Source of the DNA: Uranotaenia lowii
Taxonomy: Eukaryota > Arthropoda > Insecta > Diptera > Culicidae
Direction of reading: 5' to 3'
DNA length: 64,000 bases
Assembly: GCF_029784155.1 (NCBI RefSeq)
Contig: NC_073692.1
Span: 63,803,676 to 63,867,675 of the forward strand
Of the stretch, positions 1-13,200 are shown piece by piece. Each line of letters opens with the position of its first letter. Within the stretch, counting starts at the first letter, position 1. The notes below the pieces were generated by a model. That model made no database searches. It was not told where the DNA came from and worked only from the letters and a program-made list of their open reading frames with translations. Made by a program: the position numbers and the translations under genes.

Positions 1-1864
1 GGCCGAACAACCCATTTTAATACCATCCCTAAAATTATATCCAATTTTTGAAGCTTAATAACTTTTTAACTTAACTTTTATCGAAATTCGATCTTAAAGT
101 GAAATATTTATCATAGTTTAAGCTTCAAGAAGCTCCGTAGTTAATAGAAATCGGCTCAAAGGGACCAAAGTTGTTGATGAAAAACTGGTTTTTTATGATC
201 CTCCCGAACAAAATGTCTCAAAATTCCACACAAACTTCAGGCTCGTTGAGCGACTCCTTGCCGTAGTCCAATCTGGCACAAATTTGGCATGAGACTTTGT
301 ATCAGGCCTAGGATAAATTTTAACCTGCAGCACATAACTTTTACAAATGTGGAGTCATTTGGGGCACTCTAATATACATATAACCAATTCATTTCAATTT
401 AATCACTATATGTTTAGTAGTACCATCAACTAGTACCAGTAATATCAATTTCAGTAATTACCTTTCTAAGTGATTGTTATCAATTATCATTAAAACAATA
501 AAAAACCATTATGAGAAACGTAGAAAGCATCAAAAATACTAGTTTTCTATTACAAAAACCATAATTAAAATTGGTTTCAACGAAAGTAAATTTGGAAAAC
601 ATGATTTACTTAATCATCCAAATCAGTTTAGGACTATGGGGCATTTTGAGCCGCTTTTTTTATTCATAACATCTTTTTAAAATAAGATAAAACAAAAATT
701 AGAAATAGCGTGGTTTTCTAGGTTTTTAACGTATCATTTGGAGCTGAAAAAATTTCTCTCAAGTTGTGGCGGTTTAAAAAAAAAAGAAATTTAGATTGGA
801 TTTTCAAAAATTGTGTGGAATTGTGGGCCACCAAATAGAAACTTGCCAAATAACATGCAAAGTTTATGAGTTTTTTTTTAAACAATAATTTCATAATCCA
901 CTTAGGTATATCAAAGCATTTTCAGGTGAAGAAATGATAAATAGAGTTCTGCACGTGAGAATAATTTAAAAAATTAATGTCAATCAAGTAATCAATGTCA
1001 ACATAAGAATGTCAAAGTCGTAAATGTTGCATGACATTATTGCACTCCCCTCGAATCACACACTCGTGCAGCTTTTTTATTTGATTTTTTGGATGCGTAG
1101 GTGAGAATTTCAAGAACAATTTAAAAAATGAAATCTTTGTAGGTACGAAAAAAATGTCCCAGCAATCAATATGTGGATCTTTCAACTTGGTCATGATGAC
1201 ATTGTAAGTTTATATCGCTGACCAAAACTTAGTATCGCATGACATAGACATTCAAGGCACTAGCAAAGTCGACTGACATTGGCTGTCTGACACTGACCAT
1301 TTGCAGCTCCGGATAAAGTATTTTTCATAATTCTTTATTTGGCATAAGAAAATCTCACTAACATGATACCCCAAAAGCTTTTATTTGAAAATTGGTTTAA
1401 AGGTACATATTGCGGTTACTGGGAAAATTTCTAATCGCGCGACGGTAGCCTTCCGTGCGGTAGGCTAGCCGGAGCAGTAAACACAGTTAAAAAAATCACT
1501 CTTATTCACTAATTTCATTGAAAAGTTAAGAAGTAAATTCTTGAATCAATCTTCAAATCATTATTTTGCAAGAGAGGACACATGAAGTCATCGGAATGAA
1601 ATATTATTATTCTTAGTATTCATGGAGATTGAATTAATTACGAGACAAAACAAAAAACAATCTACATTATTGAAAACACATTTTTCCATAGCCTGAGAAT
1701 TAACGAATTTGGCATGACGAAGATTTTTGATGCGATAAATGCGTCTTTGATACTTTATATGCAAGCTTTATATGCAGGTCGAATTCAATTATGTTGTCGT
1801 AAAATGTAACAAATCGTATATGAGAAGTTAAAAAAAGGAGTTGTGTACGGTGAATAATCTATTA
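1..1864. other. Piezo intronic sequence, no gene seen
   Basis: AT-rich sequence with only short random open frames. It lies downstream of the last visible Piezo exon, so it is intron if the gene continues left. No repeats with clear termini seen. Confidence 0.5.
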
Positions 1865-2798
1865 AGGTACACCGGGGTAAGTAGGGACGCGGGGTAAGTG
1901 GGGACGGTGGCTATTAAAACAATACTGTGAACTATTTTTTCAAACTTTAAATGCAGAATGTTAAATTTACTTGTAATCTATCCAATAACTGTAAAAGAGA
2001 TACGGTTCCGACAATTGCGGATGTTTACGGTGACTTTTTGTAAATTTTCTATTTTTAACTACGATGTGGAGTTGATGTGCATCATTTTCAATCACAAATT
2101 TCTCGTAAACTAGCTGGCTCTTGACGAAAAACTCTACATTGAAACAATCCTTACATTCCAAACAACCAGTTAGGAAAAGAAACGACGGGTAAAAATTGCG
2201 AAAAAAGGGTTTATTTGCAAAAATCTAAAATTGTGTCTCCAAACCCTACCTGGGGTAAGTGGGGACGGCTTTATACATACTTGATGTTTACGCATTTTTT
2301 CAATTTTATCTTCTTCATTCAATACAATTTAGCTTTATTTAGCATTCAGATCATGAAAAGTTGATAAAACTACTTGTTTTTTTTCTAAAATAAGTATATA
2401 TTTTCGATAATATCGGATTACACACAATAATCATTGAAAGATGCCTTATTAATAGTACCATGATCTTTTTTCAAAATTTCGGACGATTCGAGCAATAAAT
2501 TAACGTATTCAACCAAAAAAACACACATTGAAAATTTCTTGAGAAATCAAAGGGAAACTCTACCGTCCCCACTTACCCCATAAAGCGGGGTAAGTGAAGA
2601 CACCAGCCGTCCATAACAATTTACGTGATAACTTTTTTCGCTTTGCGTCTATCAAGCTCATCTCTTCAGCATTTGTGAACAACATGTTCTGCATCACATT
2701 GAATGCGATTTTATCAAAAATGACCCACTGCTGAATTTTTAATGATTTTTTAAAGTTGAACTATACGAAAAACCGTCCCCACTTACCCCGGTGTACCT
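1865..2798. mobile_element. MITE-like element with GGGGTAAGTGGGGAC repeats
   Basis: Terminal inverted repeats begin AGGTACACCGGGGTAAGT at the left, and the reverse complement at the right differs by one base in about 25. Both ends are flanked by TA (1863-1864 and 2799-2800). Internal copies of GGGGTAAGTGGGGACG occur near 1890 and 2253, and facing each other at 2562-2602. No transposase frame. TA duplication suggests mobilisation by a Tc1/mariner-type transposase. Confidence 0.85.
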
Positions 2799-2800
2799 TA

Positions 2801-3984
2801 TAGGAAATAATACCATTCGCATCGCAAAAAATTGGACTGCGCACTCATAACTGCGAAATTTGTGCAATCTGTCGAATCAGTATAAAGTCTGACGGTTTTC
2901 TACACGCTAACCGCTTTTCAGTTAAACTTTATACGGATAACTCCGACTGCAAAACATAGCCCGAAATCCAACATTCAATGAATGATCGCTACCGTGTCGT
3001 CGAACTCTAAACTTATTTAAACAACTACAGGTTTTCATTTTTTTTCGTGAATTTGTCCGCTGATTGAACCCATCGCAAACAGGTTTTTTTTAATATTCAT
3101 TTTTCCGTGATTTTGACCGCTGATTGACCAAGCTCAAGGCAAACACAATTTTTTGTTTTATAAACAATAGATAATCCGATAATAATATTTGGTATACATG
3201 TTTGTTTGACAACTTTTTATTAAATCATCATTCAATGTTTTCCGCTTGTTCATCCGATTTAATTTCAGTCGATAAATAATCCTTATGTAGAACAATGCTC
3301 ATTTTTTTCTTGAATACTGTAATTTTTTTTACAGTGGTACCCTACGGGAGCCCAAATCAGCTATCGCAGAAATAGAAAAAAAGAGTGGATCAGCAATACA
3401 ATGCGTACACAGACCAAAAACATTTGAGAAAAATGGTTACAAAGAGCGACAATGATAACAGTTGGATTGAGATTTTTATCTTAACACCCATCCTATATAG
3501 TAAGGTGGCCCACTATACTTCACTCTCCTAGATTTTTTTTACGAATAAGTATCTTTATAATATGAAGCTTCCGGAGTTCACAGATCATGCATCCGCTTGT
3601 CGTCAAATTCTTATATATTCATGAACGGTACTGTATATTACATTTAGAAAAAAAAATCAAATATTCAAACCAAAACGACTCCAAAAAGACAGGCTTAAAT
3701 ATGAATACCACTAGTCAATGATGTGGATTATGTGAATCAAAACTACAAAGCCAAACATTACGGGGGACTCAAATCCATCGGAATCCGTAGCGCGCTAAAC
3801 ATGAAGGGGTTATTCTAGAACACTGATGAATGATTTCGTGTGATGGATGAAATTGATGGAAGTATTTTTTAAGAATGAAAATTGGGTGCAAACCCACCCA
3901 TTTAATGTACTTGGTATAAGGTATACAAACAGAATGAGCAACGACAGAGAGTGAGTAAACAAACAACCGAAAAACAAAACTCAC
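2801..3984. other. Intronic sequence, nothing recognised
   Basis: AT-rich, no conserved frame, no clear repeat ends. Confidence 0.45.
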
Positions 3985-4248
3985 GAAATGAGTGTGACGT
4001 GGTGGAAGTGGTTCGGAGATGGCAGAACGGTCCGGAGCCACTACGATACCGGTCCGGGTAGAGGTTGCTTCCGGATCGGAACGGTCGTCGTGATCGCGAT
4101 TGAATGAGGCGCGTCGAAGCATTCCAGGCGAAGAGCTGCACCTCGGCGGATATGAGCGGGCCAGGCCGCTTTCGGTCGTAGGAGACGAAAACTCACCCGC
4201 TTCTTCCGTTGGATCCTGGTCCGGGTCCAGTTCGTTGGTTTCCTTGAT
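3985..4248 (-). CDS. Piezo: Piezo coding exon 21 (Ser/Pro-rich linker, alternative donors)
   Basis: Acceptor GATAGCTAAG. It encodes IKETNELDPDQDPTEEAGEF, then SSPTTESGLARSYPP and MLRRASF (a basic-basic-x-Ser context). Two GTGAGTTTT donors exist: one ending the exon at 3985 (phase 0, 88 codons) and one ending it at 4197 (phase 1, 17 codons). GC content and lack of stops favour the longer exon, but both may be used. It is the last Piezo exon I can see. Confidence 0.68.
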
Positions 4249-7200
4249 CTTAGCTATCAACTACTCAACACACCGTTACGCACCATACACGCGCGACCCG
4301 GTTGATAAGTGGGTGGTAAGTGGTGGATGGTGAGTTCAAAACCCAAGGATTCAGATGAACCATTTTTGGAGAATGGACGGACAATAGTGGTGGGGGGACA
4401 GTAATAGTGGAGTGGGGGTGTAATTTGAACCATTTGGGATTTAGAACAGTTCATTAAGTTTAAAATGCGAAACCGTGCAGGTGAGCATAGGTGATATTGA
4501 ATGTTGTTGTGTTGATTTGGATGGAAATTCAAAGTTCCAATAAAAAAAGGTTGCATTAATTTAAAACGAAATCAAAACATTTGGACTTAAAACCCAAAAC
4601 GGATAAATCATCAACTATAACTGCTAAATAATTCAGCGCTTGTAATATCCTCAAGCTTGGAACAGAAAAAAGATTTACCTTTCCTAGTGTTAGATGCCGT
4701 CTGCTCAAGCGTCGTTCCGCCGAACTTTTCTTGTCGAATTCTTCGTCCGAATCCCGTGGTTGCATCAGATCCAGCTCGAACTCATGCTCGGTATCCTCGA
4801 ACATGTAATAATCACCGGAACGAATCGCTAGAATGGAAAAACGTCAATCCCAATTAGTTCAACTGTAGCGGCACATTTTTTTGTATACCACACCAAATCT
4901 GTAATAAGAGAAAAGAAACATTTGATATCAAAGATTATTCGGTGTACGAGACAACAGTGTATTCTATGGTGCGAACACAACATCGACTTATTGCATGAGT
5001 GCTGGAAAAATGATGACTTGTTTTGAAAGATAAAAGTGCTGTAAGAGGTTGAAGGTTGAAGCTGTTCATCTATTTGAATAAACGTTTAGTATTTTGCATA
5101 AAAAAGTGAAACCTGTGAGCTTAAATTTTATGACGAATGGGAAATTTCAATATTTTTCCTAATTTCTCAAAATTTATAAGATTCGATAAATATTATTTTA
5201 AAAAATTTACTTAATGCTAACGTTTCACATTTTTTTCTTAAAATGTGCTCAATTGTAAAAAACTACTACTGTATACATTACTCTTATTATTAATACCTTT
5301 TTAAGTAAAAGCACTACTCCCTGTTATCATCCTAAATTTGAAAAATATTTAAATATTCCCAGCAAATCACCAAATTATTGAATAGCTCAAAACTGGCGAA
5401 ATTGATTTCCATAAAGGGTGCACCATCCGTATGTATCCGATTTCAACGTCGAATAACTCCTCAAGTTTTCAGCTGATTTCGACAGATAAACACAATTTTA
5501 AAAAGTCATTTAGTGCTACTTTAGCTATGAGTTGATACACCCCAAAAAGCTTTTCTTCAGAAACGATCGTTCAGTTGTGGAAACTCTGCGTGCTTATAAA
5601 AAAAAACATGGTTGTCTTGAAAACTGATGTTTTCGATTTCCGGATTTAACGGTGCCACACTTGGCATATTAAAAGTTTAAAATATACGCCAGCAAACCGA
5701 AGAGCATTGAAAAAAACATCAAGGTAGTCTACGAGCTGAACTGATCGCTATAAAGCCCCAAATGCTGTCCAATTTTATGCAAAATGATCGAAAAAAACTG
5801 CTTTTGCATATCAAATGGCGGTGCTCATTTAGTCGACGTTGTATTTTAAATCTAGTTTTGAATAAATGTCTTAAATATGCTGAAAGAATCTTGTTTATTT
5901 TTTGAAAATCAGCGGACAAAGGGTTTTTTTTTAACTTGGAGCATTTTTAACAAAAAAAAGTATGATTTTATATAGCTTTTAAGTTGAAAATGATGACATT
6001 TTTTTTTTATCATCATCATATCAGCTTGATTAACCAGAGTTTCGCAATCATTCAATCCAAAAATGGTTTCAAAGAACTGTCATAATTTTAGTGTAAAAAG
6101 TTTCTAAAATTTAAATTATAATAAATATTCCGAACCGCTCAAGATCTTTGTTTTCCAAGCGTTAAATGTGCTTCTGAAAAATTCTATTCAATACCAGCAT
6201 TTAAAAATTCAAAAATCTCATTTTATTGCACATGGTGCGTCCAATTGAATAAAGAATAAAATTCTATTCAAGCATTCATCAATGCTTGCTGGCAAAATCA
6301 GTTCAAGAATACTTTTAAAACAAAAATTAAGAAAAATAAATCAATAACTCTAAATAAAAAATGAAGAAAACTATTTCCGTTACTGAAAATTCGCTCAAAA
6401 TTTGTGTATTTTTGATAAATATTGGCTGCAGGCATCACCCTTGAAATGTTAAGTGTGTTCAAAAACTAAAAGGTTTTTTTTTTAAATACACACCTACAAT
6501 TTGATTATTTAAAAAAACCGCTTCGGGATTGGTCGGTAATTAGGATTGGTTGATCTTGGATCGATCTTTGGAAAATCGATCTTTTCAACAAAGATTTTCT
6601 TTTTTTGGTTCGATTCTTTGGCTTGGAAAAAATCGATAAGATCGGTTTATTTTCGATTCGATCTTTCGATCTTTTGGATTCCTTTTCTCGCTGAGCCGAA
6701 ATATTTGGATCCAATCTTGATTAACGATATAATGTCGAACAGTGTCATCTGTTAAGCATCTAGTCTACTAAGCTTGCCAGCTGGGTGGATTTGATTTAAA
6801 TCAAAGTAATTTAAATCATGATTTAAATCACGATTTAAATCACTTGATTTTGATCAGTGATTTAAATCAAAGTTTCTGAGTGAATAAAATTCCCTGAAAT
6901 TTAGTGAGTACGGAATGGTTTTCTTCATTTTTCACGTTTTTAAGCATCGAAGCATCCCCTCGGGAATTAAGAATTGATTTTTTTTTCTTGCTCCTTGTGA
7001 TATTCCAAAAGTTGTGATTGATGCCGAAAGCTTGTCCACGTAGAAGGGGGTTGGAGTTTGGATAATGTCCACGTGAACATACTTCATAAATATTACTCAA
7101 ATTTAATTCAATGAATATATTTTGGTATGAAGATGACATTGGCCAAAAATGTCCGCTCAAGTATGCTCAAAATAATTTTTGTTCATTTCTTTAATTAAAC

Positions 7201-10200
7201 TGAAAAACATTTTCTTTTCTTTTTTTTTTTAATAAAGTCATCCGATTTGCTTATATTTCAACGCTCAACTTTTTTGAAAGTTATGAAATAGAATTTGTTC
7301 TATTTATTTGGTCTTTTGATTTCTCTGAACCAAGAGAAAAAGGAGGCTGATTGAGTGCTAAATTCTAACTCGTAGCCCGTATTTAAAAAGTATTTGGTGA
7401 ATTTCGATAATATTTTCATTCAGTAAAGGAATTGCTCATTTGTTAGTTTCATTAATTTCACCATTTTAATTTAAAAAGCTTTAAAAAATTGTATTCAAAC
7501 TATAAAATTAGACGAGGCCAGTGGAAAACATGCATTACAAAGGAGTAAGCTTACGAAGGAATTTAACAAAATTTTCCGAGAAAAACGTCAACCGTTTCAA
7601 GTCGTTAGATACAAAATCGAATCGATGTGGATAAAGTTTGAAAAACATTAGTCTTTGATGAATGTTGAAAACCTTAATTCATGAATGTTACACTTATACA
7701 GAGTTGTTAAACTCAGCTCTATCACATGATAAAAAAATCTTCGGATGCCAAAATAGTTTCCTGAAATGCAATTTATAGAACAAATGCTATTTAAATCAAA
7801 AAAATCTGATTTAAATCAAAAAAATCCGATTTAAATCAAAAAAATCTGTTTTTTTGATTTTTTTGAAAAAAATCATTGATTTTTATCCACCCTGCTTGCC
7901 AGATTCTTGCCCAAATATTTAATACTAAAATTGGAAATTGTCCGGCCTGGTCCGATTGCGCAAATGTCATTAAAAAAAGCACGGTTTTTGTCCGGATGTA
8001 TTCACCTTGCAAGAACACCAAAAATTCAAATTGAGCTTTTCTTATGTTTAATTTTTGCGCCCAAGAAACGAAATTTTTAAACGACGATTGAAAATCTACT
8101 GATTGATTTCGATAAAAAAAAGGTTTCAATCTTTTTTAAATTTTTTTTTAATAATAAAGGGTGTGTCACATCAAATTGCATCACGCTGTAGAAATTCGCC
8201 CAGTAGACCGATCCTTTTGAAAGTTTTAGACAGTAAAATAAAAACTATTAAGCAACTTTTGGCATTTTCTTTTGATTCATACTTCGAGCCCAAGCCCGTA
8301 TGCTCGCACCTTCCTCTTTACCCCGTCCATAAGGTTCTGTACAACGTCAGGTTGTAGTTTTTTTTGAACAGAAATCCATTTTCTCTTGAAGTCCGCCTCC
8401 GATTTGACAACTTTTGGGTTCTTCTTCTTTCGGAGGGCCTGCTTCATAATTACCCAATATTTCAATAGGTTCTCGAAGCATCATTTAAGTACTCTGCTGA
8501 CCGTGGATTGGACGATTCCCAGCATCTTAGCGATGTTCCGATGTGACAACTCCGGATTCTCGAAATGAGTGCGCAGGTAAAATTCACGACGCTCTTTTTT
8601 GTTCGACTACATTTTTCCAAATTTACGAAAAATTGACAGTGAAGCATGGCCAACGTGATCTAAAGTCTGCTTCATTTAACATTGGAACAAATTCTTTTGC
8701 TCATTGTGGCGCTCCTAGTGGACGGATTTGGAAACTTTTTTCACCCACGTGTCGGGAAATTCATTACCTTTCACCATGTATTTATGTCATAACACCAAAC
8801 GATAGCATTTTGTAAACAACCGCCATGGAAGCCGAACGGAGGGATCAAATTGTTCACAGTTTTCTTACGAGTACGAGTACGAGAATTTCTTCGAAACGGC
8901 AATGAATAATTTTTTTAATTTTTTTTTATGAAAGAGTAAAGAAAATGCTACATTTTTATGAAAAACAAATTATGAATTCGTTAATAAATGACTGAACTAC
9001 ACGCAATTGTTTGTGTTCCAATATTAAATGAAGCAGACTTTACATCCGTCGAACTTGGTCAGCACTTGGTCGTACAGCTTTCGAGCACGGATTCTGGCCA
9101 CATTGTTCTGCTTCAGCGTCCGATTTGGCTGTTTGCTGGCTCGGAATGACCTTATTCCTTCCCGGAGACGAATTCGTCGCACCGTACTGTGAGCCTGGAA
9201 CTTATTGGCCAAATCGCGGTCTGAAAGATTGGGATTCCTCTTGACGGCCTTGATGACTTTCCCACGCAGTTTCCGGTCGACAGTTCCACTCCGACGCTTC
9301 GAATGCGGCTTCCGAGCCGTCGTCAATGTTTCCTTGTACTGCTTGATAACACGCCATACGGTATTTCTGGGCATTTTAAGCTGTTTAGCTAGCTTCGATG
9401 CCGACAACAATGGATTTTCAAGAAAACTGTGCACAATTTGATCTCTCCGTTCGGCTTCCATGGCGGTTGTTTACAAAATGCTATCGTTTGGTGTTATGAC
9501 ATAAATACATGGTGAAAGGTAATGAATTTCCCGACACGTGGGTGAAAAAAGTTTCCAAATCCGTCCACTAGGAGCGCCACAATGAACAAAAGAATTTGTT
9601 CCAATATTAAATGAAGCAGACTTTATACACTCTTATCTGATTATAAGCGAAAGCTGAAGATATAATTCCTAAAAATTAAATTTTAACAGTGTTTTTTCTG
9701 TGATGAAATTTGATGTGACACACCCTTTATCTGGGATTTACACAAATTTGCCCGAATTTTGGGTGGAAATTTTTGAACTTACATGTTCAGATTTGCTGGC
9801 AACCATAATCAATTCGATATAGGAGTTGTCAAACTATAATTTGTAATTCTTAATTCTTGGTTTTAGAATTTTGTATTTGAATCTCATGTATCTTTTAACT
9901 TTTCAACCCATTATTTATTGAGTAAGCGCTCCAGTTTTTTTTAAATCATTTTGGTGACCTATTTTTTCTATGATTTATTTGTTCAAACAATACACGAATT
10001 AAAAAAAGTCAAAGAAATATTTTTTATTACTTTTTACTTAACTGTTTTGAGTACTTTTAAATTGAAAGTTTTACGTATTAAGGCCCATTTACAATTCTCG
10101 TGTAAAAAACGTAAAAAAAATTATTTCGTCAATAACTAAACAACGCGATAAAGCTAGGAAACAGTTTTAGAAGGTTTTAAGGAAAAAGTCCGGCTAGATT

Positions 10201-13200
10201 GTCATATTTCAACTATTCCCCATCGATTCCATCATGTTACACAAACTAATTGTATCAAGTATTTGAGTTATTGATAAAATAAGCATTTTTCACATTAATT
10301 TGAACTTAAACTGTTAACCGGATATTACATAGAAAATTTTGAAAATACTTCTTTTTCCACAAATACTTTTCGTAAAAATGAGTTCCTTAAATAAAATCCT
10401 GTAGATATTTTTTTTCTAAAATAAAAACTGTGACCGACTTTAGTTACAAATTTTGAAATTGAAAAAAACAATCAAAATTATAAGTCTGTAATCGCTTGCA
10501 ATTTGCAATCTGAATTTTTAATATATATATATATAATATATATATACTCTGTATCTGAATTCTGCACCTGAAAATGCATTCAAGTTCATAATTCATTCAC
10601 AGAATAACTATTCAAAATTCATATTAAGCTCATATATGAGTTAAAATTATAAAATTGCTAATTATCAAAATTGTATTTTGGATCTTTTTCCGAGTTTCAA
10701 TACGATTTTATAAATGATTTCTGAATTTAGATACCAGATCAATATTTCCATGAGCCATGAATTGAAATTTGTTTCAGAGCCCTCAATCATGAATCTAGTA
10801 TTTCATGTTTAAAGTCTTGTGTTTCAACCTGAATTTATTATTTCATTATTTTATTTTTAACTAGCTGACCCGGTGTGCTTTGCTACACCTTTCAGAATCA
10901 AATGATATTTTCAGAAATCATTCAAATTTTTATTGTTTTTGGAATTATTTTAAATCAAATTATGACGAAATTAATAAGCAACCACTATAAAATGAGAGCT
11001 TCAGCTGGAGTTTCAAATTGCAACACAAACCATAAATTATATTCTGAATCTTGATTTATAAATTTGTTTTGAAGATCTGATAATTTTCATCTGTTTCCTT
11101 AAGTTTCGGCCTAAAAAAGAAGGGTCCCAAATTAATCGTTCGTAAATAATCTAACTTATAAAGTATGGTTGTTTTTGCTTGATATGTTCTGGATTTATGC
11201 TAAAAAACTGATTAGAAAGCCCCCCCTGTTCTTCCCTTCACCCCCTGCTGAATGGAGATTGTAATCTTTAATAGATATTTTTTTCGTTCCCAAAAATCAT
11301 CTTATATCAAATATAGTTCCATTGGTTGATAAGTATTTAAGCTTTACTACAAAAATTGTATGGAGCCCCTTTCTTTCTTTCCCTCTCTACACTGTAAAGC
11401 ATAAGAGTCTATAACAATCGTAGAAACATATCTCGTAACCAAGTACCTTTCCATGCCATATTTGTTTCCATTTGTTGACTTCGTAAGCATAAATTGAGAA
11501 CATATGCTAACAAAATTGTATTAGACTCACCTCCCTCCTCCCATGTACCTTCTCACTGAAAGGAGGATGATGTGTCAAATAATCATAGAGTCATACCAAA
11601 ATGATTTTCCATGTTAAGTATTGTCCATTTCTCGGATTTTGTAAAATAAAAGTTAAATGTAAGCTTCCTTCTTCCCTTCCTATATTCCATGCCATGCCAA
11701 ATTTGGTTTTATTTACGTAGTAAATTTTTGAGTTTTGTATAAACTTGAAAGGGAGTACCATCCCCCTTTCCGTTCTCTTCTTTCAATGGAGGGGTGATAA
11801 CTTAATATTCATAAAAGTATTTTTCGTACTCAAATACTTTTTGATGCCAAATTTGGTTTCATTTGCTCGATTAATTCTCGACTTATGGAAAAAAATGGAA
11901 ACCCCCCCTTCTTCTTTTATATCTTACCGGTTAAAAGGTACGGCTTCAATTTATAATAGAAACATTTCATAATAGAAACATTACACTCACATGTCAAATA
12001 TGGTTCAATTTGCTTGATCAGCTCTCCAGTTATACTGAAAATTGTAAGGGAGACCTCGCTTCCACCGTTTCATCCACCTCTTCGAAAGATTGAGGGATAC
12101 CAAATATTCATAGAAGCATTTCTCGCCAAATTTGGTTCCCTTTGCTGTTTTAGTTCTTGAGTTATGCAGTAAAAATTGTATGAAACTCCCCTCCCTCTTT
12201 CCTTAGTCCCCGCTGTAAGAAGGAAGGGGTCTCAAACAATCATTAGAACATGTCACGTTCCAAAATACCCGCCCATGCCAAGTTTGGTTCCATTTGCTTA
12301 ATTACTTTCTTAGTTATGTTGAAAACAATAAAAGAGGCCCCTCCCCCTTTATATCTCCCTACTGGAAAGAGGGAGGGGTCTCAAATTACCATAGAAATAT
12401 TTTTCGTATCCAAATACCCTCCCATGCCAAATTTGGTTCAAATTGCTTTATTAGTTTTTGAACTATATAAAAAAATATGAAAGAGGCCCCTCCCCCTTTC
12501 AACTGGAAAGAGGGAGGGGTCTCAAATAATCATTGAAATATTTTTCGTATCCAAATACCTTCCCGTGCCAAATTTGGATCCAATATCTTGATTAGTTCTC
12601 GAGTTATATGAAAAATTGTAAGCTAGCCCCCCTCCCCCCTTCCTATCACGCCACTGAAAGGAGGGAGGGGTACCAAATATTCATAGAAATATTCCTTGTT
12701 CCCAAATACCACCCCATGTCAAATATGATACCATTTGCTTGATGGGTTCTCGAGTTATGCAAAAAAATGTCTTTTGTTTGGGAGGCCCCTCCCCCCCTTC
12801 ATGAGAGAGGGAGGGGTCTCAAACCACAATAGGAGCCTTTCCCTGCCTCCAATACCCCCACCTGCCAAGTTTCACGCAAATCGGTTCAGTAGTTTCCGAG
12901 TCTATAGGGAACAGACAGACAGACAGACAAACAGACAGAAATTCATTTTTATATATATAGATCTGAATTAAAATATGAATTTTGAATGATGAATCTTATT
13001 TTGAGTTTTCAATTCTGGATCGCCATTTTGAACAGGGCTAGAAGCGACCATGCGGTAAAAAGGTAGGGCAAAATAGTTACTTTGAAGTGAAATTAGGGTA
13101 AAATTAGTAACCAGGTCAAGACGAAAACTAACTAAAAAATGACTTTAAAAACTAAAAATAAAACGCTTCAAAAACAATTCTGTTCATTGAAAAACGTTTT

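Larger units (their letters stand above)
8157..9727 (-). mobile_element. Decayed Tc1/mariner element, host of a nested element
   Basis: Terminal inverted repeats AAGGGTGTGTCACATCAAAT at both ends, flanked by TA (8155-8156 and 9728-9729). The interior holds a minus-strand transposase relic (8277-8635) and is split by the composite element at 8663-9623. Without that insertion the element would be about 610 bp, a strongly deleted derivative. Confidence 0.87.

Noticed and set aside
3769..3984. Continuation of the exon 21 frame to a stop near 3769
   Set aside because: Crosses a good GTGAGT donor and the composition drops to intron-like AT richness.
5427..6440. Possible MITE from AAGGGTGCACC to CATCACCCTT
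   Set aside because: The ends match for only a few bases and no target duplication is visible.
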